Assembly: GCA_016719615.1 (NCBI GenBank)
Contig: JADJYQ010000001.1
Coordinates: 1,462,501 to 1,526,500 of the forward strand
From: Saprospiraceae bacterium
GTDB lineage: Bacteria > Bacteroidota > Bacteroidia > Chitinophagales > Saprospiraceae
DNA length: 64,000 bases
Direction: 5' to 3'
Below, piece after piece: positions 52,321-61,466 of the stretch (position 1 is the first letter of the stretch; each line of letters begins with the position of its first letter). The notes beneath the pieces were generated by a model. That model saw only the letters and a program-made list of their open reading frames with translations. It ran no database searches and was not told the DNA's origin. The position numbers were made by a program, and so were the translations under genes.

Positions 52321-53925
52321 TCAATAGGTTTCAGACGTCTCATTCAATTTTAATAAATTGAGAGGATTGGTCTTTAAATTCCGAATATGGTTTTGAGCAA
52401 ACCAGGCAGTTTGGTCATAAAACAAAACGATAACCGGTGCGTGCTCAATGAGTATAGCGTCTAATTGTTGATAATATTTTCGCCTTTTGTCGGGATTGAT
52501 TTCAGAAATGGCGGTCTCATATATTTTATTAAATAGCGGATCATTAAATCGGGTATAATTTGGTGGAGCCGTATTAGGTCCGTAAAAAACAGTCATAAAT
52601 GATTCTTCATCGGGGTAATCTGCTATCCAGGATGCTCTAAAAATGGAGACATCACCTGATCGCATCTGTTCTCTTAAGCTTGCTGTTTCAACCAAATCGA
52701 TGCTTACGTCTAAGCCAATTTCTTGCCACTGTTTTGCTATAAAAGTCATTAAATCTACATAATCCTTGTTCGTGCTAATGACAAGTTCAGGAATATTTTG
52801 AATGTCTGAAAAGCCGCATTGCGCAAATAACTGCTTTGCTTTTTCAGGGTCGTATGAATATCCAGGATTTTGGATCGGGTCATATGCCGGTAATCCTTTT
52901 GGTATAAATCCCGATAATGCCGGGGTACCAATTCCAAAGCGAAAATTTTCAACCAGTTTCTTTCGATCAATCGCGTAGTTGAGAGCCTGTCTGAATGCCT
53001 TCATATGTAAAGGATGTGAAGGATCCAATTTACTTGTGTTTATCCCAATGTATTCGGTGTTTAGGTAGTCGCCTTTTAATAGTTGAAACTTCCCCTCTTG
53101 GTCCTCTCGCAAGTAACCTCTTGAATTTAGGATTTGATGGGCGAAGCCCGTATGGATACCTGAGAAAAAGTCTAATTGATTTTTAAGAAATTCTAAATAA
53201 GCTGTATTTCTATCCTCCATGAAACTGATTCGGATGCCATCCAAATTTGGAGCTTTAGCATAATAGGCTGGATTACGTTCGAGAAATAACCCTTTTCTAC
53301 CTATCCATTTTCGAAGTCGGAATGCGCTGGTTCCAACCGGATGTTTTGAAAATTGATTTCCGTATATGTTGATGGCTTCAGGAGGATAAACACTGCAATA
53401 TGCCGATGTAAGTAATTGTAGCAAAGGTGCAAATGGACTCAGCAAGTGAATTTCGAAAATGCTATCGCCAACAGAGCGAAAAGGTTCGTCTGCTATCACT
53501 TTAGTTTTAAATATCCAGGATCCGGGTGCACTCAATTGATCATCAATCAGTCTCTTAAAACTATAAACTACATCTGAAGCGATTAACTTACGGGTAAGTG
53601 GAATTCCAAAACAGGAATCTATATGAAAGTAAACATCATTTCGGATGTGAAACCTGTATAGATTTCCATTCTGAAGGATTTCCCAGGAAGTTGCTAATTC
53701 CGGGATGATTTTCATTGAATCATCCAAATCGACCAGTTGGTTATACAAGTGTTCTATGGCCCATATATTATTTTGCGATTTTGCAAAAGCAGGATCCAAA
53801 GAATTGATGAGATTTGGCTGATTGTAATGAAATACGGCAGGTTTAAAAATTGGACTGTTATCTTGTACATTACACGCATACAACAAAACGAAAAAAAGCC
53901 AGGCATTATTTGGTTTTATATTCAT
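52321..53925 (-). CDS. Oligopeptide-type ABC substrate-binding lipoprotein
   Basis: 534 residues. A lipoprotein signal (WLFFVLLYAC) puts Cys18 as the lipid site. The remaining sequence is an SBP_bac_5 (OppA/DppA) fold, with LNSLDPAFAKSQNNIWAIEHLYNQLV near the start, the block LATSWEILQNGNLYRFHIRNDVYFH, and FRQALNYAIDRKKLVENF in the middle. It likely binds peptides or similar solutes at the membrane. No permease or ATPase genes lie next to it in this window. Convergent with the redoxin gene, and divergent from the UPF0173 gene with about 190 bases between. Confidence 0.88.
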   Translation of the reverse strand: MNIKPNNAWLFFVLLYACNVQDNSPIFKPAVFHYNQPNLINSLDPAFAKSQNNIWAIEHLYNQLVDLDDSMKIIPELATSWEILQNGNLYRFHIRNDVYFHIDSCFGIPLTRKLIASDVVYSFKRLIDDQLSAPGSWIFKTKVIADEPFRSVGDSIFEIHLLSPFAPLLQLLTSAYCSVYPPEAINIYGNQFSKHPVGTSAFRLRKWIGRKGLFLERNPAYYAKAPNLDGIRISFMEDRNTAYLEFLKNQLDFFSGIHTGFAHQILNSRGYLREDQEGKFQLLKGDYLNTEYIGINTSKLDPSHPLHMKAFRQALNYAIDRKKLVENFRFGIGTPALSGFIPKGLPAYDPIQNPGYSYDPEKAKQLFAQCGFSDIQNIPELVISTNKDYVDLMTFIAKQWQEIGLDVSIDLVETASLREQMRSGDVSIFRASWIADYPDEESFMTVFYGPNTAPPNYTRFNDPLFNKIYETAISEINPDKRRKYYQQLDAILIEHAPVIVLFYDQTAWFAQNHIRNLKTNPLNLLKLNETSETY

Positions 53926-54065
53926 GCGATGTGCTTCACTAAGTAATTCCTGAATTGAATTGCGAACATGTTATTGAGTCCATTTTTAGGAAAACGCTAA
54001 ATTACATTAGGCATCTTGATTTGTTAGCTTGTTGATGGGGCGTTCCAATCGGACTTAGGCTTTTG

Positions 54066-54099
54066 TTTGGGTTTAGTCGATAGAATTGCCGTAGGTTTG
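54066..54099 (+). promoter_or_regulatory. Candidate promoter of the UPF0173-parAB operon
   Basis: TTTG at 54066-54069 and TAGGTTTG at 54092-54099 are separated by 22 bases and match the Bacteroidota -33/-7 pattern. The -7 box ends 15 bases before the ATG at 54115. If active, it rules out the TTG at 54067 as a start codon. Confidence 0.45.
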
Positions 54100-54114
54100 C
54101 ATGAAATTGAGAAC

Positions 54115-54795
54115 ATGAAATTACATTATTACGGGCATTCCTGTTTTGCAGCAGAAATTTCCGGCAAACGCATTTTATTTGATCCTTTTATATCCGCGAA
54201 TCCCTTAGCCAAAGATATTGACATTGAATCGATTCAAGCAGATTATATCCTGATATCACATGGTCATGGTGATCATATGGCCGATGCTGAACTTATAGCA
54301 AAAAATAGTAATGCTTTGATTATCAGTACTTATGAAATCGTAGCATGGTTTGAAAAGCTAGGAATTAAGGGGATTCACATGAATACGGGTGGAAAAATTA
54401 AACTTGATTTTGGAACTGTCAAACTGGTAAATGCCATTCATTCAAGTCTATTGCCGGATGGTTCTTATGGAGCGAATCCTGTGGGTTTTTGTATTTTCAA
54501 TGATGAAACCAGTTTTTACTTTGCCGGAGATACTGCTTTGACTATGGATATGCAATTGATACCAATGATGTGCCCGCCTTTAAAATTTGCAATTTTGCCT
54601 ATCGGAGACCATTTTACAATGGGATATGAAGATGCCCTGATGGCCAGTGATTTTATCAAGTGTTCGCATATTATTGCCTGTCACTTTAATACTTTTCCAC
54701 CTATTCAAATCGACGGAGGTGTACTTGAGTCAGCATTTGCAGAAAAAGGTAAATTGCTGACCATACCTAAAATTAACGAAGCAATAAGCATTTAA
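54115..54795 (+). CDS. Metal-dependent hydrolase, UPF0173 (beta-lactamase fold)
   Basis: 226 residues from ATG at 54115, where the family starts (KLHYYGHSCFAAEI). The zinc motif SHGHGDHMAD (HxHxDH) is followed by later histidines (NAIHSSLLPDG, GDHFTMGYEDA, CHFNTFP) and the DTAL aspartate, a complete metallo-beta-lactamase active site. Substrate is unknown for UPF0173. The stop is directly followed by the parA start with no gap, so the gene begins the parAB operon. Confidence 0.9.
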   Translation: MKLHYYGHSCFAAEISGKRILFDPFISANPLAKDIDIESIQADYILISHGHGDHMADAELIAKNSNALIISTYEIVAWFEKLGIKGIHMNTGGKIKLDFGTVKLVNAIHSSLLPDGSYGANPVGFCIFNDETSFYFAGDTALTMDMQLIPMMCPPLKFAILPIGDHFTMGYEDALMASDFIKCSHIIACHFNTFPPIQIDGGVLESAFAEKGKLLTIPKINEAISI

Positions 54796-55584
54796 ATGGG
54801 CAAAATAATAGCCATAGCCAATCAAAAAGGAGGTGTCGGAAAAACTACAACCTCCATCAATTTAGCATCATGCATTGCCATTCTGGAGCATAAAGTGCTA
54901 TTAGTAGATGCAGATCCACAATCAAACAGCACTTCCGGCACCGGAGCGATTGTTGAACCCGGCCAAATGAGTTTATATGATTGTATGATCAATGATGTCC
55001 CTGCCGAACAGGCCATCATAGCAACCGATACTCCCAATTTATTTATTTTACCCTCAACGATCGATCTTGTTGGTGCCGACATTGAATTGGTTAATATGCA
55101 AAATCGCGAGCGGGTCCTGAAAAAAGTATTAGATCCCATCAAAGCAGATTACGATTTTATTTTTATCGATTGCCTTCCTTCATTAGGTTTGATCACCATC
55201 AATGCATTGACAGCAGCAGATTCAGTAATTGTTCCAGTGCAATGTGAACTTTTTGCACTAGAAGGCTTGTCTAAAATCAAAAACACAATCGATCTTGTGA
55301 AAAGTGTTTTAAACCCAAAGCTTGAAATTGAAGGCGTGCTTTTAAGTATGTATGATAAACGTTTGCGATTGTCTGCGATGGTGATTGAAGATATTAAATC
55401 AAATATTAACTTACCGGTATTTGATACGATCATTCATAGAAATTCCAAAATATCAGAAGCTCCGTTGGCGAAAAAACCGGTTGTTTTATATGATGCAGCC
55501 AGTAAAGGAAGTCACAATTTTTTAAATTTGGCAGATGAATTTATGCGAAAAAATAAATTGAATACCCATGAAGCAAAAAAATGA
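54796..55584 (+). CDS. parA: Chromosome-partitioning ATPase ParA (Soj)
   Basis: 262 residues. Deviant Walker A KGGVGKTTT (11-19), DADPQSNSTSG, and the Walker B-like FIFIDCLPSLG are typical of chromosomal ParA/Soj, as is the short length without an N-terminal HTH. It moves ParB-parS complexes and often controls DnaA. The 3' end overlaps parB by 17 bases, so translation is coupled. Confidence 0.96.
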   Translation: MGKIIAIANQKGGVGKTTTSINLASCIAILEHKVLLVDADPQSNSTSGTGAIVEPGQMSLYDCMINDVPAEQAIIATDTPNLFILPSTIDLVGADIELVNMQNRERVLKKVLDPIKADYDFIFIDCLPSLGLITINALTAADSVIVPVQCELFALEGLSKIKNTIDLVKSVLNPKLEIEGVLLSMYDKRLRLSAMVIEDIKSNINLPVFDTIIHRNSKISEAPLAKKPVVLYDAASKGSHNFLNLADEFMRKNKLNTHEAKK

Positions 55585-56458
55585 GTTGGGAAAAGGTTTG
55601 AGAGCATTGTTGTCAAGTATCAATGCAGATACTCCGATGCAGGGTGATGTTACAGAAAGTTCTAAAATCAATGCAGTTAGCTTGATTCCCATAGAAAAGA
55701 TTTTTGCGAATAAACAACAACCTCGCCATGTTTTTGATGAAGAACTCATAGCTGAATTGGCGGAATCAATAAAAACATATGGCATCATTCAACCGCTTAC
55801 CGTTCGTCAGGTAGGCTCTGATCAATTTCAAATCATCAGTGGCGAAAGAAGATTCAGAGCTTCGCAATTGGCTGGTTTTAAAGAAATTCCTGTTTACGTC
55901 CGGCTTGCAAATGACAACGAGATGCTCGAAATGGCTTTGGTTGAAAACATTCAGCGGGAAGACCTCAATCCAATTGAAGTGGCCATTTCTTATCAAAGAT
56001 TGTCTGACGAATGTGGCTATACTCAGGAGCAATTATCAGATCGGGTTGGCAAAAAAAGAAGTACTATCAGCAATTATGTGAGACTTTTAAAATTGCCGGT
56101 TGAAGTTCAAAATGCAATTAAAGCAAAAAATATAAGTATGGGTCATGCACGCGTCATTGCTGGTGTAGATGATCTCATTTTACAAATGCAACTGTTTAAA
56201 GACATTCAAAAAAATGAAATGTCCGTTAGAGAAACAGAAAAAACCTTACAAAGTTATCAAAGGTCTAAAGCCAGACGACCGGCAAGTCCATCAACAAAAA
56301 CAAGCAATCATGCAATAGAGCCTCTGGAGCAAAAAATGAGCATGTTTTTTGGATATAAAGTTCAAATACAACGAAAAGAGAATGGTGAAGGGCAGATTAT
56401 CATCAAATTTAAAAATGATCGCCAACTCAATGAAATTCTTGATCGGGTTGATGAGTAA
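55568..56458 (+). CDS. parB: Chromosome-partitioning protein ParB (Spo0J)
   Basis: 296 residues. The N-terminal CTPase region has the ISGERRFRASQLAGF motif (GERRxRA) and VENIQREDLNPIE; an HTH region (GYTQEQLSDRVGKKRSTISNYVRLL) binds parS; the basic linker and a C-terminal dimerisation domain (EPLEQKMSMFFGYKVQI) follow. The start MKQKNELGKGLRALL is the segment that stimulates ParA. No parS-like palindrome was noticed nearby. It overlaps the next gene by 8 bases. Confidence 0.96.
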   Translation: MKQKNELGKGLRALLSSINADTPMQGDVTESSKINAVSLIPIEKIFANKQQPRHVFDEELIAELAESIKTYGIIQPLTVRQVGSDQFQIISGERRFRASQLAGFKEIPVYVRLANDNEMLEMALVENIQREDLNPIEVAISYQRLSDECGYTQEQLSDRVGKKRSTISNYVRLLKLPVEVQNAIKAKNISMGHARVIAGVDDLILQMQLFKDIQKNEMSVRETEKTLQSYQRSKARRPASPSTKTSNHAIEPLEQKMSMFFGYKVQIQRKENGEGQIIIKFKNDRQLNEILDRVDE

Positions 56459-57026
56459 GATATTAATGGTTCGTACATTGATTATGGTCGGCATTTTTGC
56501 ATACTTTCCAATGCAGTCTTATGCGCAAGAGGCAATAGATACTTTAAAACACTCAAAAGAGCCTTCCAAGAGCATTTTTTCTGTTCTGTTTAGTGGAAAA
56601 CCCGGTAAAGCTCTCGCCTATTCCTTATTATTACCCGGCGCAGGCCAAGTGTATAACAAGAAATATTGGAAACTGCCTATCGTTTACGCTGGTTTCGGAA
56701 GCATGATCTATTTTATTAGTTTCAACAGTACTGAATTCAATCGCTATGATAGAGCACTTCGAGAACGCATTGACAATCCTTCAGATCCACAGGATGAATT
56801 CGTTGGCATTTTATCTCTTACCGGTATTGATAGTTATCGAAAATTTTATGATCGCAACTTACAATTAAGTTATATAGGATTGGGAATAGTGTATCTTCTT
56901 ACTGGTATTGATGCATATGTCGATGCGCACCTCAATCAGTTCGATGTTTCAAAAGATTTAAGTCTTCAATGGGCTCCGGATTTTAGTGGATACGGCGGAC
57001 AAGTTTTGATGCAATTGAGATTTTGA
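56451..57026 (+). CDS. DUF5683 membrane protein
   Basis: 191 residues from the ATG at 56451, which overlaps parB by 8 bases; in-frame ATGs at 56430 and 56466 are alternatives. A signal (LIMVGIFAYFPMQSYAQ) is followed by the DUF5683 core LAYSLLLPGAGQVYNKKYWKLPIVYAGFG and a hydrophobic segment near LGIVYLLTGIDAYVDAHL. Function is unknown; the family regularly follows parB in Bacteroidota genomes, as I recall. Fourth gene of the operon. Confidence 0.82.
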   Translation: MSKILMVRTLIMVGIFAYFPMQSYAQEAIDTLKHSKEPSKSIFSVLFSGKPGKALAYSLLLPGAGQVYNKKYWKLPIVYAGFGSMIYFISFNSTEFNRYDRALRERIDNPSDPQDEFVGILSLTGIDSYRKFYDRNLQLSYIGLGIVYLLTGIDAYVDAHLNQFDVSKDLSLQWAPDFSGYGGQVLMQLRF

Positions 57027-57033
57027 TGAGCGA

Positions 57034-57351
57034 TTACATCCAACCCAGGATTTTTGCAAATTTCAACATTTCTGATTGATTTGAAATTTTCATTTTGCCG
57101 GTAAGAATGGCCATCATGGGATTGAGCTCACCTTTAAATATTTTTTTCATGTCCGTCGCATTCGATTTAATAACACATTTTACTTCGCCATGCAGTCCTT
57201 CATTACATTGCATGATTCCATTTTGAACAAGAACTGAAATCTGTCCGCCCCCTTCGCCTTCTAAATCAAAATGAAAACAAGTTGACATTCCTTCAAGCGC
57301 TTTTGTATTTATTTTTTCGGGCAGATTTAGTAAAAATTCCTTTGTTGTCAT
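57034..57351 (-). CDS. SCP2 sterol-carrier-type protein
   Basis: 105 residues forming a single SCP2 domain: FHFDLEGEGGGQISVLVQNG, then CVIKSNATDMKKIFKGELNPMMAILTGKMKI and a C-terminal helix. Such small domains bind lipids or fatty acyl chains; in bacteria the ligand is usually unknown. It is 24 bases downstream of the M1 peptidase gene on the same strand and convergent with DUF5683 across only 7 bases. Confidence 0.85.
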   Translation of the reverse strand: MTTKEFLLNLPEKINTKALEGMSTCFHFDLEGEGGGQISVLVQNGIMQCNEGLHGEVKCVIKSNATDMKKIFKGELNPMMAILTGKMKISNQSEMLKFAKILGWM

Positions 57352-57375
57352 AAGTATTTTTTTTTATTTTGAATT

Positions 57376-59217
57376 TTATTCTGCTGTTTGTAGTAAAGAG
57401 CAATCATTAGATACATCTATATCTGCTAACTCATGAGTTGCATTGATGCAAATTTGTTTTATTTCGTTTAATGAAATATTCAGCGACAGTTCATAATAGG
57501 GATTTACCCATGACCATGCCGGCTGCATTTGAACTTTTTCTGACTTATCAAATATTTTACAACCGCGCATGAGATTTAATGGTATATAGTAGCTCATTTT
57601 TGTCCCATCGGTTTTCGTTAATTCAAGTTCTACAGGCATCGGAAATTCTCCAAATCTTACAAGACGGCAAATGGTTTTGCTTTCTGAAGTATAAACAGAA
57701 TCTACACCATAGTCTATGGTTTTTGTCGTTTCAGTAAAATATTTTTGAAACCAATCCAATTGAATTTTACTTGTTTTTTCCAATACTCTGAAAAAGTCAT
57801 TTGGAGTAGGATGTTTAAATCTCCAGGTCCAGTAATACTTTAACATAGCCTCATCAAAGAGCTTTGATCCAAGAATATAATGTAGTTGGTCTAGACATAA
57901 GGCGCCTTTGCTGTAAGCCCCCATGCCATAAGCCTTGTTGGTTCTGAAATGATCAGAATGGGTTGAAAGTGGCTCTTCCAGTCCACTCATAGAAAAAGTA
58001 GTGAAATTGTCTCTGTTTTCTTTATGGGGAGTAGGACTAGGGATTCCGGGAATAAGTTTCTTTGATTTTAAATAATTCATCGTTTCTTCTTCAGCATAAG
58101 ATGTAAAGCCTTCATCCATCCATGCGTACAAACTTTCATTTGTAGCCAATACGGCTTGAAACCAACTGTGCATCAATTCATGAATCGTTACGCCTACCAG
58201 ACTTATCAATGGACGGTTGCCTGTTATGAGTGTTGCCATTGGATATTCCATGCCTCCATCACCACCTTGAATAATGGCATACTTAGGATAGGGATAAGGA
58301 CCGTATTTGGATTCAATAAATTCAAAGGCTTTATCAACAATATGGGCAAGCTGTTCCCAGGATTCTTTGGAGCTGGGGTCATTTTTATAGTAACTCTCTA
58401 AAAGGACTCCATTTGAGCAAGTATGTGATTGATAAATATATTCAGGATCTGCAGCCCAAACAAAATCATGCACATCCTCAGCTTTTATAATCCATTCAAG
58501 TTTGGCATCGCCATTTGTATTCAAAGGTTTATTACAGGCACCCTGACCAGGATTTTGAAGTACACCCGTAAAGCCCAGACAATAACTTTGATTAATCTTG
58601 ATTTGTACTTTATAATCAGCAAATATTCCATAAAATTCTCGAGCTATATATGGATCTGTATGCCAGCCATGAGCATCATATTGGCAAAGTTTCGGATACC
58701 ATTGAGCCATAGAATAATCAATACCTTCCTTGTTGTTTCTTCCGCTTCTTCTGATTTGTACAGGAACCTGAGCATTGTATTGTAATTCGATAACGATACT
58801 ATCACCGGGGATACAAGTTTCGTACAGTTTGGCAATTAAGAGAGTCCCCTCCACTTTATAATTTATTTCTTTTTTAAATTGTTTCATTTTTTGAATTTGA
58901 ATAAATCCAAATTCAGATGGGCTCAATTTAGAAATGCGTTGCCCGATTCTAGCATCCGGATCCGGTAAAGTTCTGGAACGAATATCCATATCACTACCTG
59001 GTTGAAATGCGTTAAAGTACAGATGAAAAAACAATTCAAATAAGGTATCCGGACTGTTATTATATAAAATTGTACGTTGGGTTGCAGTATAGCTATGATT
59101 TGTTGTATTCATTTCCAGATCAATATCATAACTTGCTCGCATTTGCCAACAATGGCTTTGGCTTTTAACTAATGAAGAAAAGCTGAGTGCTAAAATGATA
59201 ATAATAAGTGTCCTCAT
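57376..59217 (-). CDS. M1-family zinc metallopeptidase
   Basis: 613 residues with a signal peptide (TLIIIILALSFSSLVKSQ). Zinc site HELMH (346-350) with third ligand Glu369 in WMDEGFTSY matches HExxH-x18-E; the upstream exopeptidase motif is GGMEYP (321-326), where the M1 consensus has GAMEN. N-terminal beta domain 20-270. A secreted aminopeptidase is likely. The protein overlaps the CPBP gene start by four bases (ATGA), so the two proteases are translationally coupled. Confidence 0.92.
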   Translation of the reverse strand: MRTLIIIILALSFSSLVKSQSHCWQMRASYDIDLEMNTTNHSYTATQRTILYNNSPDTLFELFFHLYFNAFQPGSDMDIRSRTLPDPDARIGQRISKLSPSEFGFIQIQKMKQFKKEINYKVEGTLLIAKLYETCIPGDSIVIELQYNAQVPVQIRRSGRNNKEGIDYSMAQWYPKLCQYDAHGWHTDPYIAREFYGIFADYKVQIKINQSYCLGFTGVLQNPGQGACNKPLNTNGDAKLEWIIKAEDVHDFVWAADPEYIYQSHTCSNGVLLESYYKNDPSSKESWEQLAHIVDKAFEFIESKYGPYPYPKYAIIQGGDGGMEYPMATLITGNRPLISLVGVTIHELMHSWFQAVLATNESLYAWMDEGFTSYAEEETMNYLKSKKLIPGIPSPTPHKENRDNFTTFSMSGLEEPLSTHSDHFRTNKAYGMGAYSKGALCLDQLHYILGSKLFDEAMLKYYWTWRFKHPTPNDFFRVLEKTSKIQLDWFQKYFTETTKTIDYGVDSVYTSESKTICRLVRFGEFPMPVELELTKTDGTKMSYYIPLNLMRGCKIFDKSEKVQMQPAWSWVNPYYELSLNISLNEIKQICINATHELADIDVSNDCSLLQTAE

Positions 59218-60092
59218 ATTTTATAAGAGATATTTAGTTTTTTAATATTTGAAATAAGTTTCGTTTGGAGAAGTATCCAATATAGTACACAAGCACAAAT
59301 GATTAATTCTACGAAGGAGGTCAACAGACTAATTTTTATGGATTCTAAATTTAAAGACTCATTTATAAAATATTTTGATGGGGACAATGCTAAGGCAGCT
59401 AAATTATTTGTGAAATGAATCGCTATCGGGACCGTAATCCCGTCGCTTAATACAGTAAATATACTTAGTATGATGGATACTAAAAAGTAATAGATCAAAA
59501 CGAGAAATGAGTCAAAAATACTTAGACCTTCGGCTGTATAATGTATAGCGGCAAAGAGTGCGCCAGATAAAATAAATGTGATCCGGAGATCCTTAAATAT
59601 GAGGTAGAATTGCTGCAACAAATAAGCTCTGAAGAATAATTCTTCAAACAGAACCCATGTAAAAACACTCACGCCGACCAAAAGATTTAAAGAACTGATT
59701 TCAAAGGGAAACTCATTAATTTCAAGCCCAAACCATTTAGCTTGAATTTGTGAACTGCTATATAATAAGGTTCCATAGATCAATACGGTCAGGATTATTG
59801 ATTTTAAAGCAAAAGCATTTGAACCTATGATCCATTGTGATGGCGAAATCTTGTGGAAGAACTTAATACTAAACAGGAGCGACACTATACAAAACGTATA
59901 AAATATTGAATTCTTTAATTGAGCATCGTCTGAAAATCCAAGGCTATTGAGCTCAGCAAATATGAAATTCAGCAAAATTTTTATGAAGATGATCAAAGGG
60001 ATCAAGCAAAACAAAGCAAGCAGGAGAATTGCTTTGCCATATAGGCCCGACTTTGCTTGATTTAAAAACGAGTAGGCTTCGCTTGGATTCAT
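59214..60092 (-). CDS. CPBP-family intramembrane metalloprotease
   Basis: 292 residues from the ATG at 60092 (NPSEAYSFLNQAKSG); the open frame reaching 60134 adds a less convincing start. Several membrane segments are visible. The Abi/CPBP motifs are present: EELFFR (motif 1), a His in FAAIHYTAEG (motif 2) and HFTNN (motif 3). Relatives are CAAX-prenyl-type proteases or bacteriocin immunity proteins; substrate unknown. Its 3' end is coupled to the M1 peptidase. Confidence 0.87.
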   Translation of the reverse strand: MNPSEAYSFLNQAKSGLYGKAILLLALFCLIPLIIFIKILLNFIFAELNSLGFSDDAQLKNSIFYTFCIVSLLFSIKFFHKISPSQWIIGSNAFALKSIILTVLIYGTLLYSSSQIQAKWFGLEINEFPFEISSLNLLVGVSVFTWVLFEELFFRAYLLQQFYLIFKDLRITFILSGALFAAIHYTAEGLSIFDSFLVLIYYFLVSIILSIFTVLSDGITVPIAIHFTNNLAALALSPSKYFINESLNLESIKISLLTSFVELIICACVLYWILLQTKLISNIKKLNISYKI

Positions 60093-60142
60093 ACAGCAAA
60101 AGTATTGAATTGAGTCTATTAGCTGGAGAGGCAAAAATGATG

Positions 60143-60150
60143 TAATTTTG
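60143..60150 (+). promoter_or_regulatory. Candidate -7 box (TAATTTTG)
   Basis: TAATTTTG fits the Bacteroidota consensus and ends 22 bases before the ATG at 60173. No -33 TTTG at the proper distance was seen. Confidence 0.45.
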
Positions 60151-60172
60151 TTTGTGAACTTAATATCCTAGA

Positions 60173-60727
60173 ATGCAATCACTAAAATTAATCGCAGGTT
60201 TATCTATTATATTGATTATGAGCAGGTTGGTTCCTCATGCTCCAAATTTTACAGCTACCTTGGCGAGTTTGATTTTTTCGGCTTTAATATTTCGAAAATA
60301 CATTTTTTGGCTTTTCTTGCTATTCGCCTATTGGGTTTCGGACCTTGCACTCAACAATAGTCTATTCTTAAAAACTGAATTTACCTGGTTTACATCAGGA
60401 ATAGAATATCTGGTCATCATTTACACTTTGATTTATGTTTTGCTTGTTAAGTTTGGAAAACAGATGAGTGCTCCGATACCTGTATTCGTTACTTCAATAT
60501 CTTGTTCAGTTCTGTTTTTCATATTTAGTAATTTATCTGTATGGATGAATTCGAGTTTGTACTCAAAGGATATAACTGGAATCATGGAATGTTATGTTGC
60601 TGCGATCCCGTTTTTTGGCAATGAAGTTGCAGGCACTTTGTTTTATTGTTCCATCTTTTTTGCTGCCTATTGGTTAATGCAGCCAAGTCTTCAAACAAAT
60701 GAAATTAAAAGTGGAGCCAGATCTTAG
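60173..60727 (+). CDS. DUF6580 membrane protein
   Basis: 184 residues, about five hydrophobic segments. The beginning SRLVPHAPNFTATLASLIFS corresponds to the DUF6580 motif R-(F/L)-x-PHxPNFxP in Bacteroidota, which lies in the first segment; a second polar motif FGNEVAGTLFY is near the end. These proteins resemble energy-coupling or S-component-like integral membrane proteins, but no substrate is known. It overlaps the tiny DUF5522 gene by 29 bases, so coupled expression is likely. Confidence 0.8.
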   Translation: MQSLKLIAGLSIILIMSRLVPHAPNFTATLASLIFSALIFRKYIFWLFLLFAYWVSDLALNNSLFLKTEFTWFTSGIEYLVIIYTLIYVLLVKFGKQMSAPIPVFVTSISCSVLFFIFSNLSVWMNSSLYSKDITGIMECYVAAIPFFGNEVAGTLFYCSIFFAAYWLMQPSLQTNEIKSGARS

Positions 60728-60863
60728 TCAAGAATCTGAAATTGCATTCAGCAATGCTGATTTTTACGAAGAAGAAGGTAAAATTGTATTTACTGAAACT
60801 TACCATTTAAAGCGTGGATACTGTTGCCAATCCGGATGCAGACATTGTCCATATTCGAAATGA
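60699..60863 (+). CDS. DUF5522 tiny cysteine-motif protein (54 residues)
   Basis: ATG at 60699 overlaps the end of the DUF6580 gene. The family signature is at the C-terminus: FTETYHLKRGYCCQSGCRHCPY, with four Cys and two His capable of binding zinc or an iron-sulfur site. Residues 1-30 are acidic (DFYEEEGKIV). Function is unknown for the family. Confidence 0.85.
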   Translation: MKLKVEPDLSQESEIAFSNADFYEEEGKIVFTETYHLKRGYCCQSGCRHCPYSK

Positions 60864-60921
60864 ATATTTGTAATAGATCATTTATGAGAATGGATAGGAT
60901 TATTCCTAAAATGTTAAATAA

Positions 60922-61464
60922 TTAAGGTAGCCAATAATTCTCCTCCTTTTGATCTTCCTTGCATAAATACCGGGAGTACACAAACAAAAAGTCAGACAAT
61001 CGATTTAAATAAATGATGATAGATGGATCAACAGATTCATGTGTCGCTAAGCTCACAACCCTTCTTTCTGCCCTTCTGCAAACAGTTCTGCAAACATGAG
61101 CCTGAGAAGCTCTTGCTCCACCTCCCGGGAGCACGAAATGTTGAAGAGGATCCAATTGTTTTTCCAAAGTATCCATAAAATGCTCAAGATGTTTTTCGTA
61201 ATCTTGAATCAGTGGTGGTAGTTTATTGGATATATTTTGGGCATCTGTTGCTAAATGAGAGCCAATGACAAACAAATATGACTGTATTTCCTTCCATCTT
61301 ACCACCCAGATAGGATCGTTAATACCGGAGAGCAATACCCCTAAATGTGAATTTAATTCATCAACAGTGCCATATGCTTCAATGCGGATATCATCTTTTG
61401 AGATGCGTTTGCCCCCAAATAAAGATGTTTCTCCGAAGTCACCAGTTTTAGTGTATATTTTCAT
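60922..61464 (-). CDS. Cob(I)alamin adenosyltransferase, PduO type
   Basis: 180 residues. The ATP site TKTGDFGETSLFGG near the N-terminus, AYGTVDELNSHLGVL, and the C-terminal helices with CRTVCRRAERRVVSL and YLNRLSDFLFVYSRYL are those of PduO/ATR. The enzyme makes adenosylcobalamin from cob(I)alamin and ATP, used by B12-dependent mutases. It is 2 bases after the ABC ATPase gene, so the two are co-transcribed. Confidence 0.95.
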   Translation of the reverse strand: MKIYTKTGDFGETSLFGGKRISKDDIRIEAYGTVDELNSHLGVLLSGINDPIWVVRWKEIQSYLFVIGSHLATDAQNISNKLPPLIQDYEKHLEHFMDTLEKQLDPLQHFVLPGGGARASQAHVCRTVCRRAERRVVSLATHESVDPSIIIYLNRLSDFLFVYSRYLCKEDQKEENYWLP

Positions 61465-61466
61465 GG

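Noticed and set aside
53926..57100. parS site near parAB
   Set aside because: No 14-16-base palindrome of the TGTTTCACGTGAAACA or GTTCCACGTGGAAC type was seen in this stretch.
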